This document shows positions 36,001 through 46,597 of a stretch of DNA of 64,000 bases, one piece after another. The notes beneath the pieces are model-generated. The model was not told the origin of the DNA, made no database searches, and saw only the letters and a program-made list of their open reading frames with translations. The DNA is from Trametes villosa. Lineage: Eukaryota > Basidiomycota > Agaricomycetes > Polyporales > Polyporaceae. The stretch is from positions 310,001 to 374,000 of the forward strand of contig PUDQ02000010.1 of assembly GCA_002964805.2 (NCBI GenBank). Reading direction: 5' to 3'. The position numbers were made by a program, and so were the translations under genes. The first letter of the stretch is position 1; each line of letters begins with the position of its first letter.

Positions 36001-37366
36001 CGGCCAGGCCGCGACGGTCCCGTACAAGAACGCGCCGATGACGTACAAGTCGCCCGTCGCGGGCCAGATCGACAAGGTCATGATCACCGACACGGAGAAC
36101 GACCAGACGCTCATCAAGGTGCTCATCCGCCAGACGCGGCGGCCCGAGCTCGGCGACAAGTTCTCCTCGCGCCACGGCCAGAAGGGCGTGTGCGGCCTGA
36201 TCGTCAACCAGGAGGACATGCCGTTCAACGACCAGGGCATCGTGCCTGGTGCGTGCCTTCTCGCCTGCTCCGCTCCGCACCCGGTGGCGATGTGCGATTG
36301 ACTTTCTTCCCTCGCGGCGGCAGACACGATCATGAACCCGCACGGTTTCCCGTCCCGCATGACGGTCGGCAAGATGATCGAGCTGCTCGCTGGAAAGGTA
36401 CGCCCCGGCCCCGGCGAGCACGGGCCCCGTGCTCCCGCTCCACTGTCGGCCGCACGCTAACGGGATCGTCGCGCGCGTTTTAGGCGGGCGTCCTCGCTGG
36501 GAAACTGCAGTACGGGACCGCGTTCGGCGGCTCCAAGGTGCGCGCGCCGAGCATTCTCCGCGTGTCCGCTCGGAAGGGGAGAGGCTGACTGCGGGATGGC
36601 ACAGGTGGAAGACATGTCCCGGATCTTGATTGAAAAGGGCTTCAGCTATGCGGGCAAGGACATGCTCACGAGCGGCATCACGGGCGAGCCTCTGGAAGCC
36701 TACGTCTACTTTGGACCTATCTACTACCAGGTGCGTTCGGACAGGTACCGATGGCGGTGTGTGGTCGTGCTAACTATTTGCGTACCTTTGACAGAAACTG
36801 AGTGAGTAATTTTTGGCTGACCGCTTGTGGGGACAGGCTACTGATCGCAAATGAATCCAGAACATATGGTTATGGACAAGATGCACGCTCGCGCGAGGTC
36901 CGCTCACTATCACTATCTCTATTGAACGGATAAATACTGATGTGTCAACTCCCTGTCATTAGGGGGCCTCGTGCGACGCTGACGCGCCAGCCGACGGAAG
37001 GTCGATCGCGCGAAGGCGGTCTGCGTCTCGGGGAGATGGAGCGCGACTGTCTTATCGGCTACGGCGCGACGCAGCTGCTGCTAGAACGCCTCATGATCTC
37101 GTCGGACCAGTTCCAGGTGGACGCGTGCGAGGAGTGCGGGCTGCTCGGGTACAACGGCTGGTGCCCGTATTGCAAAAGCTCGAAGAAGATGGCCCAGCTC
37201 ACCATCCCGTATGCTGCAAAACTGCTCTTCCAGGAGGTGCGTTCCGGCTTGCGCTCGCGCCCACCGCCCTCAAACTGAATGCTGACGGACGCGCATCTCT
37301 TCTGGCGCGGTCTTCTAGCTCATGGCGATGAACGTTGTCCCGCGGTTGGTGCTGGATGACGCATGA
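33011..37366 (+). CDS. RPC2: RNA polymerase III second-largest subunit (RPC2)
   Basis: Second-largest core subunit of RNA polymerase III (yeast Ret1/Rpc128), forming half of the active cleft for tRNA and 5S transcription. It starts [20 protein letters not shown] and has about a dozen exons, roughly 1,130 aa. The Pol III rather than Pol II identity comes from [60 protein letters not shown] and [20 protein letters not shown]. Universal blocks: [73 protein letters not shown] and [14 protein letters not shown]. The C-terminal zinc ribbon has [18 protein letters not shown]. The end is [14 protein letters not shown]. No break seen. Confidence 0.96.
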
Positions 37367-38254
37367 TGGGAATAAAGAAGCGGCCCTAAATTATATCACT
37401 GCATGTTTTGTCAAGGTATCACGCACATCTGTATTTCGCGCACTACTTAACTGTATGACTATCCGAAGCTTTGTCAACCGCATCCGCGCATCGCAGCGCA
37501 GCGCTCTCTGGCGTTTTGGCTCGGCGTCCCGTCTGGTTTTCGCGACCGCCCAGGATGGAAGATGTATCATCCAGTCGGACGCGAAGGCGAAGGTGGTGCA
37601 TGCATCTCGAAGCAAGGGGCGTACGTTATCGCGCGCTGGTATCGGGCGGGGTTGTGTACCCATCGAAGCGGAGTTGGGAGCACAACAGGGGCCCACAAGG
37701 CGCACATGCACGCGTGGAAGCTGAAAATTTCCAGCGCACGGCGAGATCGCAGTGGCGGCGGCGCGGCGTCCCGTCCTCGAGTCAGAGTCGGTGCTGAGGT
37801 GTATCCCGCGACTGCCAGGATCAAGTCGCATGCAATTCAGTCGGACACATGCACCCTCTGCGCTGGGGACTGAACTCAATCATGCGTGTTGTTGTCCTTA
37901 TGGGAATAGCAGCACCGAGTAGTCTGCTTGATTCGCGTTCGTGCCCATCCTCTGACTGATTTTCAGCGGCCGTACCTCTGTAAAACTCGGCAGACGGACA
38001 CAGAAACGGCGGCGGCGGTACGAGCTCCTCCGAAGGCCGGCGGTTGTGGGTGGTGGCGGCGGCGGCGAGCGGCCCGTGAGTGGGGCCGGCGAACAAGAGA
38101 TCACCGGCCCAGGCCGTCCGGCGTCCATAGCGGGCGTCTATGCGCGTGTGTCCTTGGTACTCGACGCTCATCTCGCCTCTCGGGTCATCTCCTTGTTCGA
38201 CGTGCTCTGGCCATTCTCTGCGTCTGCTACGCTTGCTTGACAACACATAACACG
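37367..38254. other. Intergenic, RPC2 to Ubc7-type E2 gene
   Basis: About 890 bp with overlapping open frames on both strands but no recognisable protein. Contains a GGC/GGT-rich patch at 38030-38090. Probably the promoter region of the E2 gene. Confidence 0.55.
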
Positions 38255-39442
38255 ATGAATGCACGAGGTGGAAGCTCTACCGCCCTGCGGAGACTCATGA
38301 CCGAGTACAAGCAGCTGACATCGCAAGGTCTGCATCTGGCTGCCTACAGGCATCATCGCAGTCCTACACTATCTGTTCTCGGCTGATGTATTATTGTATC
38401 CGTCATATCTTCTCGCAGGTGCACCGGATGGCATGTTCACCGCCGGTACGGTCTAAGCCTTCCGGGAACTCCGGTGCCCGCAGCAGCGCTGACTTCTCGG
38501 GCGTACCGCATCCTCGTTCACCCTGGTCTCCTCGGAAGGCCCCATCTCCGAGTCCGATTTCTTCACCTGGGAGGCCCTGATTGTGGGCCCGAAAGACACC
38601 CCGTTTGAGGGGGGCGTCTTCCCTGCCGTCCTGACATTTGTACGTACTCCGCAAGTACGGCGCCCAAGCTCACCGCTGATGCACAGCGCCCTGTTCGCAC
38701 ACCGCACCGTTCGTCGATACCTCTTTCCCCTATTTGCCACAAATTCCACGGCGGCCATCTGTCGGCCGATGCGCGGAAACATACTGCCCGCTAGCCGTCC
38801 GACTACCCTCTATCTCCGTTCAAGATGAAGTTCGACCCGCCATTGTTCCACCCGAACAGTGAGTCGTGACAGCTACGCTACATCGTGGGATGCACTACTG
38901 CGGGCGCGCACCCGCCAAACCCGTAGTCCCCCGATCGTGCGCGGCTGCTTTTTGCCCTCGACCGAGCTAACCACACCGCCTACGTGCCACGTTTTGTGGT
39001 GCGTTGTCAGTTTACGCCGATGGCACGGTCTGCATCTCGATCCTGCACACCCCTGGGGACGATCCCACGCAATACGAACAGGCCTCTGAACGGTGGAGCC
39101 CCGTGCAGAGCGTCGAGAAGGTCATCCTCAGCGTAATCTCGATGCTAGCAGGTGCGTGCATCGCAGCCAGGCCGTGCCTTGACCGTTCCTGAGCAGAGGC
39201 TGACATGCCCGCCATGCACCGTGTCTCTTCTGTTCCACGTTCCCGCGCAGAGCCGAACCTGGAGAGTGGCGCGAACATCGACTGCTGCAAGCTATACCGC
39301 GAGAACCGCGCGGTGAGTCCGCGGCCCTTCAGCTCCCGTCGCGGCGCTATCGAGGGCGAGACTAACGCATATCGGGACTGGCGGCCTGCAGGAGTACGAG
39401 CGCATCGTCAAGCAGTCCATCCGCGAACAGCTGGGCCTCTGA
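38255..39442 (+). CDS. UBC7: Ubiquitin-conjugating enzyme E2, Ubc7/UBE2G2 type
   Basis: E2 of the ER-associated degradation branch (yeast Ubc7, animal UBE2G2), which works at the ER membrane with Hrd1/Doa10-type E3s. 172 aa in seven exons starting [15 protein letters not shown]; splice phases all agree. Key parts: [51 protein letters not shown] at 86-88, catalytic Cys96 in [12 protein letters not shown], and the acidic insertion [18 protein letters not shown]. The C-terminus, [20 protein letters not shown], is of Ubc7 type. The double Cys at 147-148 is unusual compared with the animal pattern I know. Introns include one of about 130 nt. Confidence 0.93.
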
Positions 39443-40991
39443 TTGGCCGCCCCGAGCGCAGGCCTCGCAGCCTGGCAGGGAGGATTATGCGGCGGACACC
39501 GCGCACGAACCACCCGCGCGTCCCAGGGTGTCTGCCTGTCAGGCCGGCGTACGTACACGGAGGCCACCACCAACACCACCGCCGCCGCGCCCGCCTCTCC
39601 GGCTCTCCGGTGAGAGAATATCAGTGAATGTGTAAATGTAAATGTACCACCAGCTTCCAGCTTCGCACCACCCCATCGCCGTGCCATGCCAACATCCGCG
39701 CGGGCCGCCCGCCTTAATGGCCTGTCCCAGTCCGCCCGAGCCCTCCAGCCATAGCGGGCTAGCCCCGGTCCCACCACCCCGCTCTAGTGTCACAACAAAC
39801 CGTCCAGCGTCCAGCGGGCCGCGCGCGCACATAGCGCCCCGTTACCCTCGTCGACCTGTGAGTCGCGACTCGCGCGGCGACCCCGCGGAGCGCTCCTGCG
39901 CCACGACCCGCGCCCGCAGCTCGCAGAAGCCGCGAGGCAGCTGTCCGCCGCCCACGGCCACGGCCCAGTGCCTTCCTACGTTCCTTCCGCCGTGGCCCGG
40001 ATCGACCCTGGCGGCGCCACCTACGTGTGCGTGCGCGCCCGCCCGTGCACTGGGCACGCCGGTAACGTTAGCCTACGTGAGCACTCCGCGATGCGGCGCG
40101 CGGACGCGATCTTGCGCTCCCAATCTCCCGCCCTCGTGTGCACTGTGCGCACGGCCTCTCTCCTGCCGCACAGGGTGTACGCGTGCTCCGTGCGTGCACC
40201 TAGTCCCTGCTTACGGCCCGCCGGTGAGCGCCGCGAGCTTACCTGGCAGGGTGGCAGCGGCACTCCCGCCCTGCTCGGCCGCAACGCCACTGGCACCAGG
40301 GGAGTTGATCATGCTATATTTTGGGCATTTGTCATGTTTCTGGTGTTTGCCTGCTGTTGGGGGTGCGCGTACGTACGCCCCGCGAGGAGCTCCCGCGTGC
40401 CGCGGAGAGTCGGAGAAGAACACGGGCTGATTGTGCGCCCTGTGTGCCATGTGGGCGAGGGACGAGCGGGGGTGCATCGTGACGGCAGCGGGCGCGTCGG
40501 CGCGGAGCGCCCCCTTGCAAACTCAGAGCTTCAAGCTTCAGACTCACTGGCAGAGTCACTAGCTAGGTACTGTCAGCGCCTCCTCGGAGCTCGGGCTTTT
40601 ACGTGAAGTGGCTGGAGACTCGAGTGACCGGTGGCGGATGTTGGACGGGCGATATTAGGCTTCCAAGACGCTTTCGTTTGTATTCGCGACGCGCGGCCGG
40701 CAGATTAAGGTATACATATGTACAAAAGGCCAATTATCTACGGTATCGGCGGAGGCTGGAGACTGCACTGTGGATTCGGAGTTTGGAGGAAACATTCGTC
40801 TGTTCGCGTGTGGCGTGTGGTTCAAGACGGGTGGAAGATGGCAGCAGGTGGTAAGGTAGGCGCGCCGACGGAGCGCACGGACTGGCTGGCCAAGCGGGAT
40901 TACAGGGGACGACGGCCGCAAGAGGTCATCGTGAACGACGCAGGGATCAAGAACCCCCGCGCGCTCACTGGCACTCTCCAAGCCCCAACCC
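39443..40991. other. Convergent intergenic region, 1.5 kb
   Basis: GC-rich DNA between the E2 3' end and the lactone-oxidase 3' end. The longest open frame (39642-40430, +) encodes a Pro/Ala/Arg/Cys-rich sequence typical of chance GC-rich frames. No feature recognised. Confidence 0.6.
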
Positions 40992-43445
40992 TCACGGACG
41001 CGCCTTGAACAGCCGCGGCGCGGCGTCCGCGCCCGCTCGCCCGAAGATGTGGCGCTGCACGTACGGGTTGCGGAACACGCCGCGCGGGTCGACGCGCTCG
41101 AGCACGCGCACGAAGTCGGCGAAGCGCGGGTAGTGCGCGGCGAGCGCGGCGGGCCCGAGCGGGTGCGTCTTCGCCCAGTGCGGCGCGCCGCCGTACTTGA
41201 GCATGAGCGTCTCGAAGTGCGCGAAGAGCTTGCGGTAGGGCACGTTCAGGCCGTAGGGTCTGCGTGGGGCGCGAGGGGAAGGTGGAAGGTGGGCGGTGGA
41301 CGGAGGGAAGAGGAAGGATGGATGGTAGAAGTGAGACGATCCGGGGACGGTGGAGGCGAGGCGGGAGCGTGGGCAGGAGAACGGCGAGGCAATGCAGCGC
41401 AGCGAGCGAAGGCGCGGAGATGACGCACACGTCAAGGGACAGAAGACGCAGCAAAGAAGCAGCACACGGACGCGAACAGCGCAGAAGAGGCAGAGGCAAA
41501 CGCAAAAACAGAAAATGATGATGACGATGAGCGGCTGCCTCTGCGCGAAGGTGGCCAAGAAGCACTCACTTGAACTGCACGAGGCCGATCCAGCACGTCC
41601 GCTGGGCGTAGCTCGGGCTGAGCCAGATGTCGTCGGGCGCGGAGAAGCGGATCTCGATGGACGAGTGCGGGCGCAGGCCGGCGGGGTCCGCGAACTCGCG
41701 CGCGAGCCAGGTGCGCAGCTCGCGCAGGCACGCCTCCGCGTTCTCGTACGAGACCGCCCACTCGGTCGTGTATTGCGGGTACTGTTCTCGCGGGAGAAGC
41801 GGCCGGCACGCGGGCGGGCAGGGCGGTAGTGTATGGGCGGGCGCGCAGAGAAGAGAAGCGGAGGGAGTAAGGGCAGGACAGGGAAGATGGAAGGAGGATG
41901 CATGGGCGGCCGTCAGTCAGGAGACGTGTCGCGGGAGATAGGAGCGGGTAGATCGGAGACTGACCTTGCAGTCGATGTTGAAGACCCGGTGGCTGTCGTC
42001 GACCGTCACGGTCGGATCGCGGACGAGCCAGGCCATAAAGCGGCCGATGAACATGTTGAGGCTGGGGATGTAGCGCCCCAGGAACAGGAGGAACTGCAGG
42101 ACATGGTGGCCGAGGATAGAGTGCCAGAGCCACGTGCCCGCCGGATTCCGGGGCTGTCAAGCAAAGAGCGTGAGCTACACTGAGACGGTGCTAGCGCGGC
42201 AGGACGCACCTCGGTCGTGCGATTTGAGCTGGAGACGCGGATCGCGTCTGCGTGGGGGAACCACCAGAGGCGGACGTGCTCGGCGGCGTGTGCTATCGAG
42301 TCGAGGTTTCCCACGACGTCCTCGAACGTGTGCGTCTCCTGGACCTCCTTGAGGCGGAACGCGGGCTCGACCGCGAGCGTGATCTCGAGGATGAGCCCGG
42401 TCGCGCCGAGCCCGCAGATCGACGCGAGGAAGAGGTCCGCGTTCTCCTCGCGCGAGCAGCGCACGCGCGACCCGTCGGCGAGGAGGAGGACGAGCGCGTG
42501 GACGTCCATGGAGAGGACCGGGTAGGCCATGCCCGAGCCGTGCGTCGCGGTGGTGACGACGCCGCCGAGGGTCTGGTCGGAGATGGAGCCGAGGTTGCGC
42601 ATGGCGAGCCCATGGCGCGCGAGCTCGTCGTGGAGGACGCTGAGGACGACGCCGGCCTGGGCGACGACGAGGCGCTTTTCGGTGTTCACCTGTGGGACGA
42701 GCGTGACGGTGAGCAAGCGTGTGTGCAGGCCGGCGCACCGGAGCCGGGGCCGGGGGAGGGGGAGGAGACGGGGCGGAGGCGGAGGGCGGCGGCGTTGGCG
42801 GTGGCTGGGCCGGCAGTGCCTGAACGAGATGCGTCCCAGATCGAGCGCGATCGCGCGGCGGCGATCTCCGCAATGACGAGAGATTGCGCGAGCCAAACAC
42901 GGCACAATACGCGAGATAGCGATGGCGTCCCGCGCCCGCGTCTCTCGCGCATCCCTCCTCTCAGCCCAACCTTTCTCGCGCGCGCCGGCGCGCAGAAGAC
43001 GGACTCAGGCGCGGTCCGGGCGGGCTGCTCCCGCCCCGCCGCAGAAGTGAAGTGGGAGCGGAGGCCGGAGAAGAAGACAAGCGCAGACACAGACGCAGAA
43101 GACACGCACCTCGAGCACCCGGTCCAGCTTCGTCGTCCGCAACATGAACTCCGTCGTGCACGCCAGGTCGCTCGGGCTGTGGCCGATCCCGGCGACGCGC
43201 ACGGACTTGCCCTCGCGCCGCGCGAGCTCGAGCACGAGCGCGCACTGCGCCTCCGTCTCGGGCTCGAACGTCGACAGCGGCGTGCAGGTGTAGCTGAGGC
43301 CCCAGTTCGTGAACGTCGCGCGCGCGTCGCCCGCCCGGAGCGTCACCGGCGCGAGCAGCTCGTACAGGGTCTCGAGGGGCAGGTCGTGCAGCATTTTCGC
43401 CGCCGCGGGCGAGGACTCGGAGGATGTGGACGCGTCGGCGGACAT
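40992..43445 (-). CDS. ALO1: D-arabinono-1,4-lactone oxidase (ALO1 type)
   Basis: FAD-dependent aldonolactone oxidase, probably mitochondrial outer membrane, making D-erythroascorbate (the fungal ascorbate analogue) from D-arabinono-1,4-lactone. Start MSADASTSSE at 43445. The FAD-binding PCMH domain has VRVAGIGHSPSD, where His89 is the expected covalent flavin site, and GSISDQTLGGVVTTATHGSG. The ALO domain has LGATGLILEITLAVEPAFRL, a hydrophobic stretch HHVLQFLLFLGRYIPSLN, DSHRVFNIDCKYPQYTTEWA, RTCWIGLVQFKPYG and the HWxK signature (PHWAKTH) that marks this family. The end is LFKARP. Six or so exons; introns of roughly 170-450 nt (about 41260-41570, 41780-41960, 42685-43110) are longer than most here. 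Confidence 0.92.
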
Positions 43446-46400
43446 GGCGAGGAGAGAGAGACTGAGCGCAGGCTGAGAGCAGCGGTAGTCGGGCTCGCAT
43501 GTCGGACGCGGGCTGACAGGCTTTATAAGTTTTAGCCAGGCTGATTATGATTGAGCGAGGCTGGCTGCCGCTTTCGATCGATTGCTCAGCCTCCCGCCAG
43601 GCGGACGGAGAGGCTGAGCGCTGAGCACCAGAATCCGTCGGAGGTGACCGAACACCCGCGGCTCAGGGCGAAACCAGCCCGCGGTGGCGTGTGGCCTCTG
43701 GCAATTCCCGGCTGGCGCCTGCCCCGGTGGATATGTTGGGAACAGCGCGACACCGATCGGGCGGACAGTGTGAATTCGGATCTCCAATTCGAGGGGAAAT
43801 ATGGGAAAGGGAAAACGGGAAAAAGAAACAAATCCACCCGGAAACAGAACCCTTGCAACCCCGCCGGGCCAGTTTTCCAGCGCGCCCACCCGCGCGCGGC
43901 TCTTCTCCGACGCACTCCCAGCGCGGGCGGACGTCGACCCTCGTAACGTATCTGGCGACCGACCCTGCTGCTCCCATCGCGCCCTCCGCTGCTTCTGAAC
44001 CCATCCGGGAGGCCCTCTTCCTCTCCCCCGCAGCCGTGGCATACACGCCGCCACGCCCCCTCCTCCGAAGATTGAGTTTGTTCCGCCGCGTTGCGCTGCG
44101 CGCACTCTGGCGCCCCCGATGAAGCGGACTTTGCACGCGAGGCACCGGCTCCTCCCTGGCAGGACCAAGCAGGCTGACATCCCACCATCGCCGCCGCATC
44201 TTCCCTGCGTCGACGTCCTCGGTCAACGGCCGCGCTAGGCAATGCTCCCTCGTTTGCTGTCGATCACAGGCCACAGCTGCCAGCGCGGCTGCGAGGAATG
44301 CTCGGCACTGCTCTCACCCCCGCGTCTGGCGCCCGCAGCGATGCCTGTCACTGAGCGTTGGGGGCGACGGAGGAGCGCATCGCGACGCAACGTAATTACG
44401 TGAGCGTGCGCGGGCTTCGCGCGCCCGTCCTCTGTCCTCTCTTTCCGCCACGTTTTGCGCCATGCGAACAGTTTGCCCTGTGGGACTCCCGAATGCGCGT
44501 GTGGGCTGCTGCGAACTTGTCAGCCACGGCCCACGATCGCGAGGGTGCTACCTCCTCGCATCATCTTGTATCTCGCAGCAGCCTGTCAGCCTCTGCGCCG
44601 CGTCATCGGCGGACTGCCCGTATCTCAATCTCGCATGCCCATGCATAAGTATGCATATTAAATATCCTCGGATTCGGAAGACTCGACCGAGCGCCGGCGC
44701 GGTGCGCTGTGCGCGACCATGTGCTCCCGCCCGCCTCGTTGCGTTGGCGGCTGAGCGGTGAGATCCTGCGAGCCAGCTGCCTCCGTGAGTCCGATCTCCC
44801 AAGGGCGTGAATGCCGCCGGGCTGGTTTGCAAGTCCGCCTGTTCGCCAGCCTCCAGGCCGTGGCGAGCCCGCAGCCGGGTCAGGGGCGAGGGACGAGGAG
44901 TGGGAGATCGCCGAGGCCACCTTCGCGCGTAATGGCCTCCGCTTCGCATCGCTGATCAGGACGGGGGAAGGTGGACAGGGCTCGTTGCTAATAGACCGAC
45001 ATACTCGCCGGTGCCATGCCGGTGGACTTTCGCATACGGCTCGGGTGATGAGAAGAAAGAGACCGGCCACGCTGGTTGTAGCGCGAACTTGCGCAAGGGC
45101 GGACGGAGGAGCGAACGTACGATGCCCGCCTGGATGAGCCCGAGAGTGATGTGCCTCCGCCCGCCCGGCACCCTCCGCGTCATCCCCGCGGCGGGTCGCG
45201 CGTACGCATCGACACACCGATACTACGCACATTGCACCATTCCACGTCCATGGAGTGCTGAGCGAACGTCAAGTAGCCTCGCCGCCGCCATGCTGCCGCT
45301 TGCGAGTCAGCCACACTCAAATCGCCTGCAGCGGCTGGCAGGCGCGACGCGATCGATACGATCTGCTCAGGCTGTGCCGGAGCCGGGGCCGAGCGCGGGG
45401 TGCTCGGCCCGGGATACGCTCCGGGGCCCCGCATTTGCGCGGAAGTGCGAGCTGCTCGAGTTGCAGCGGCGCTTGCCGGGAGGGCTGGCAGACAGGCTGG
45501 CAACTAGTTCAGTACGCCGTTAGCCCCGCCGAAGGCCTTCTCTAGTTCAAGGGACACTCACCTATGGCCAACTCAGACTGCGTAGAACTGGCCGATCGGC
45601 CTCAACTGCCAGCCCGATCGCAGCCGCACCGACGCACAGAGCTCGAGGCTGAGCGCTGACCAGGGACGGCGGGCTCTTGGACTGAGATAGATTGCGAACT
45701 GTCCAGAGCAGCTGCCAGGCTAAGCTGCGTTCCGCCGCGCGAGGGCGTGATGGCCGCGTTCGCAGCGGCCGAATGCGCCAGGCATCAGCTCGAACTGTCT
45801 GTTACAGCCTGGCGTACCGTATCAAAGGTCCCGGGCGAAGATGGTTGAACACGCTAGTGCTTAGTGCGCGCGGCGCCACGACGGTCCCCGCATCCACATC
45901 CGCATCCGCCATCTTTGTGGTTGGCGTGCGGGCAGACAGGGCCCGAGGGGCGGCGCGGGCTAGTCAGGAATACCCGGCGTCCGAGAATAGCCCTAGTTCG
46001 CCGTGGATATGTATAGCGCAGGTATTGCGCAGGGTGGTACGGTGCGAGGACCCAAGCGATTATCAACCACCTCGGACGGGGCGCACGAAGAATCTCGCTT
46101 GGGCTGGCGTGAGGTATGACGCATGACGCACCTGTAGACCACACGGACTGCCGCCGACCCCGAGCTTCGCCGCATCCGGGGCCACAGTATGCGCGAGTAC
46201 CGCATCCGCCGTGCCCGCCCTCCGAGAAATCTGCGTGCGGCGGGCTGCGTCTCTGACGCGTTCGCCGTGTGGGGCGGACGATCGGCCGCTGGGGTGTCCG
46301 CCTCGGTGCGTGTGGTACGGTTGAACGTTAAGCTAGCCCGAGGCCGAGCCAGAGCCCAGGGACGCGCCCCGCACGCCAGCAAGCACCGGAGAAGCAAGGA

Positions 46401-46597
46401 AGGGCAGCCGCAGCGCGGCGCTTCGTTGCATGGGGGGTAGGCGAGTGCGCATAGATAGAGTTGTGAACGAAGCAAACCAAGCAAAGGGGAGGCGTTATGC
46501 CATATCGGAGGTAGCATACCAGAGAGATACCGCACAATCCTATATCCTGCAGCCCTGCATCCTTCTCTGAGCGCGCGAGTGGTTGGACGCGCAGCGC
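43446..46597. other. Gene-free 3.15 kb GC-rich block with recurring short motifs
   Basis: Many overlapping open frames occur on both strands, none with a recognisable domain or consistent coding signal. The word CTGAGCG recurs at 43462, 43612, 44351, 44751, 45258, 45649 and 46567, and CTGCCAG or its complement at 44277, 45335, 45485, 45606 and 45712. It includes the lactone-oxidase promoter and the Hsp70 3' side. A noncoding RNA, a decayed repeat or an unknown small gene cannot be excluded. Confidence 0.55.

Noticed and set aside
35132..36421. 429-codon open frame antisense to RPC2
   Set aside because: It lies opposite conserved RPC2 exons and crosses their introns. The product is Arg/Val/His-rich, typical of antisense frames in GC-rich genes.
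39642..40430. 262-codon Pro/Ala/Cys-rich open frame
   Set aside because: Composition follows GC-rich noncoding DNA; overlapping frames of similar length exist on both strands; no motif.
42252..43535. 427-codon open frame antisense to the lactone oxidase gene
   Set aside because: Opposite ALO1 coding exons; Glu/Arg/Ala-rich with no recognisable domain.
43545..44274. Overlapping 200-codon open frames on the - strand
   Set aside because: Frames overlap each other, are Arg/Gly-rich and share no domain; treated as chance frames in the GC-rich block.
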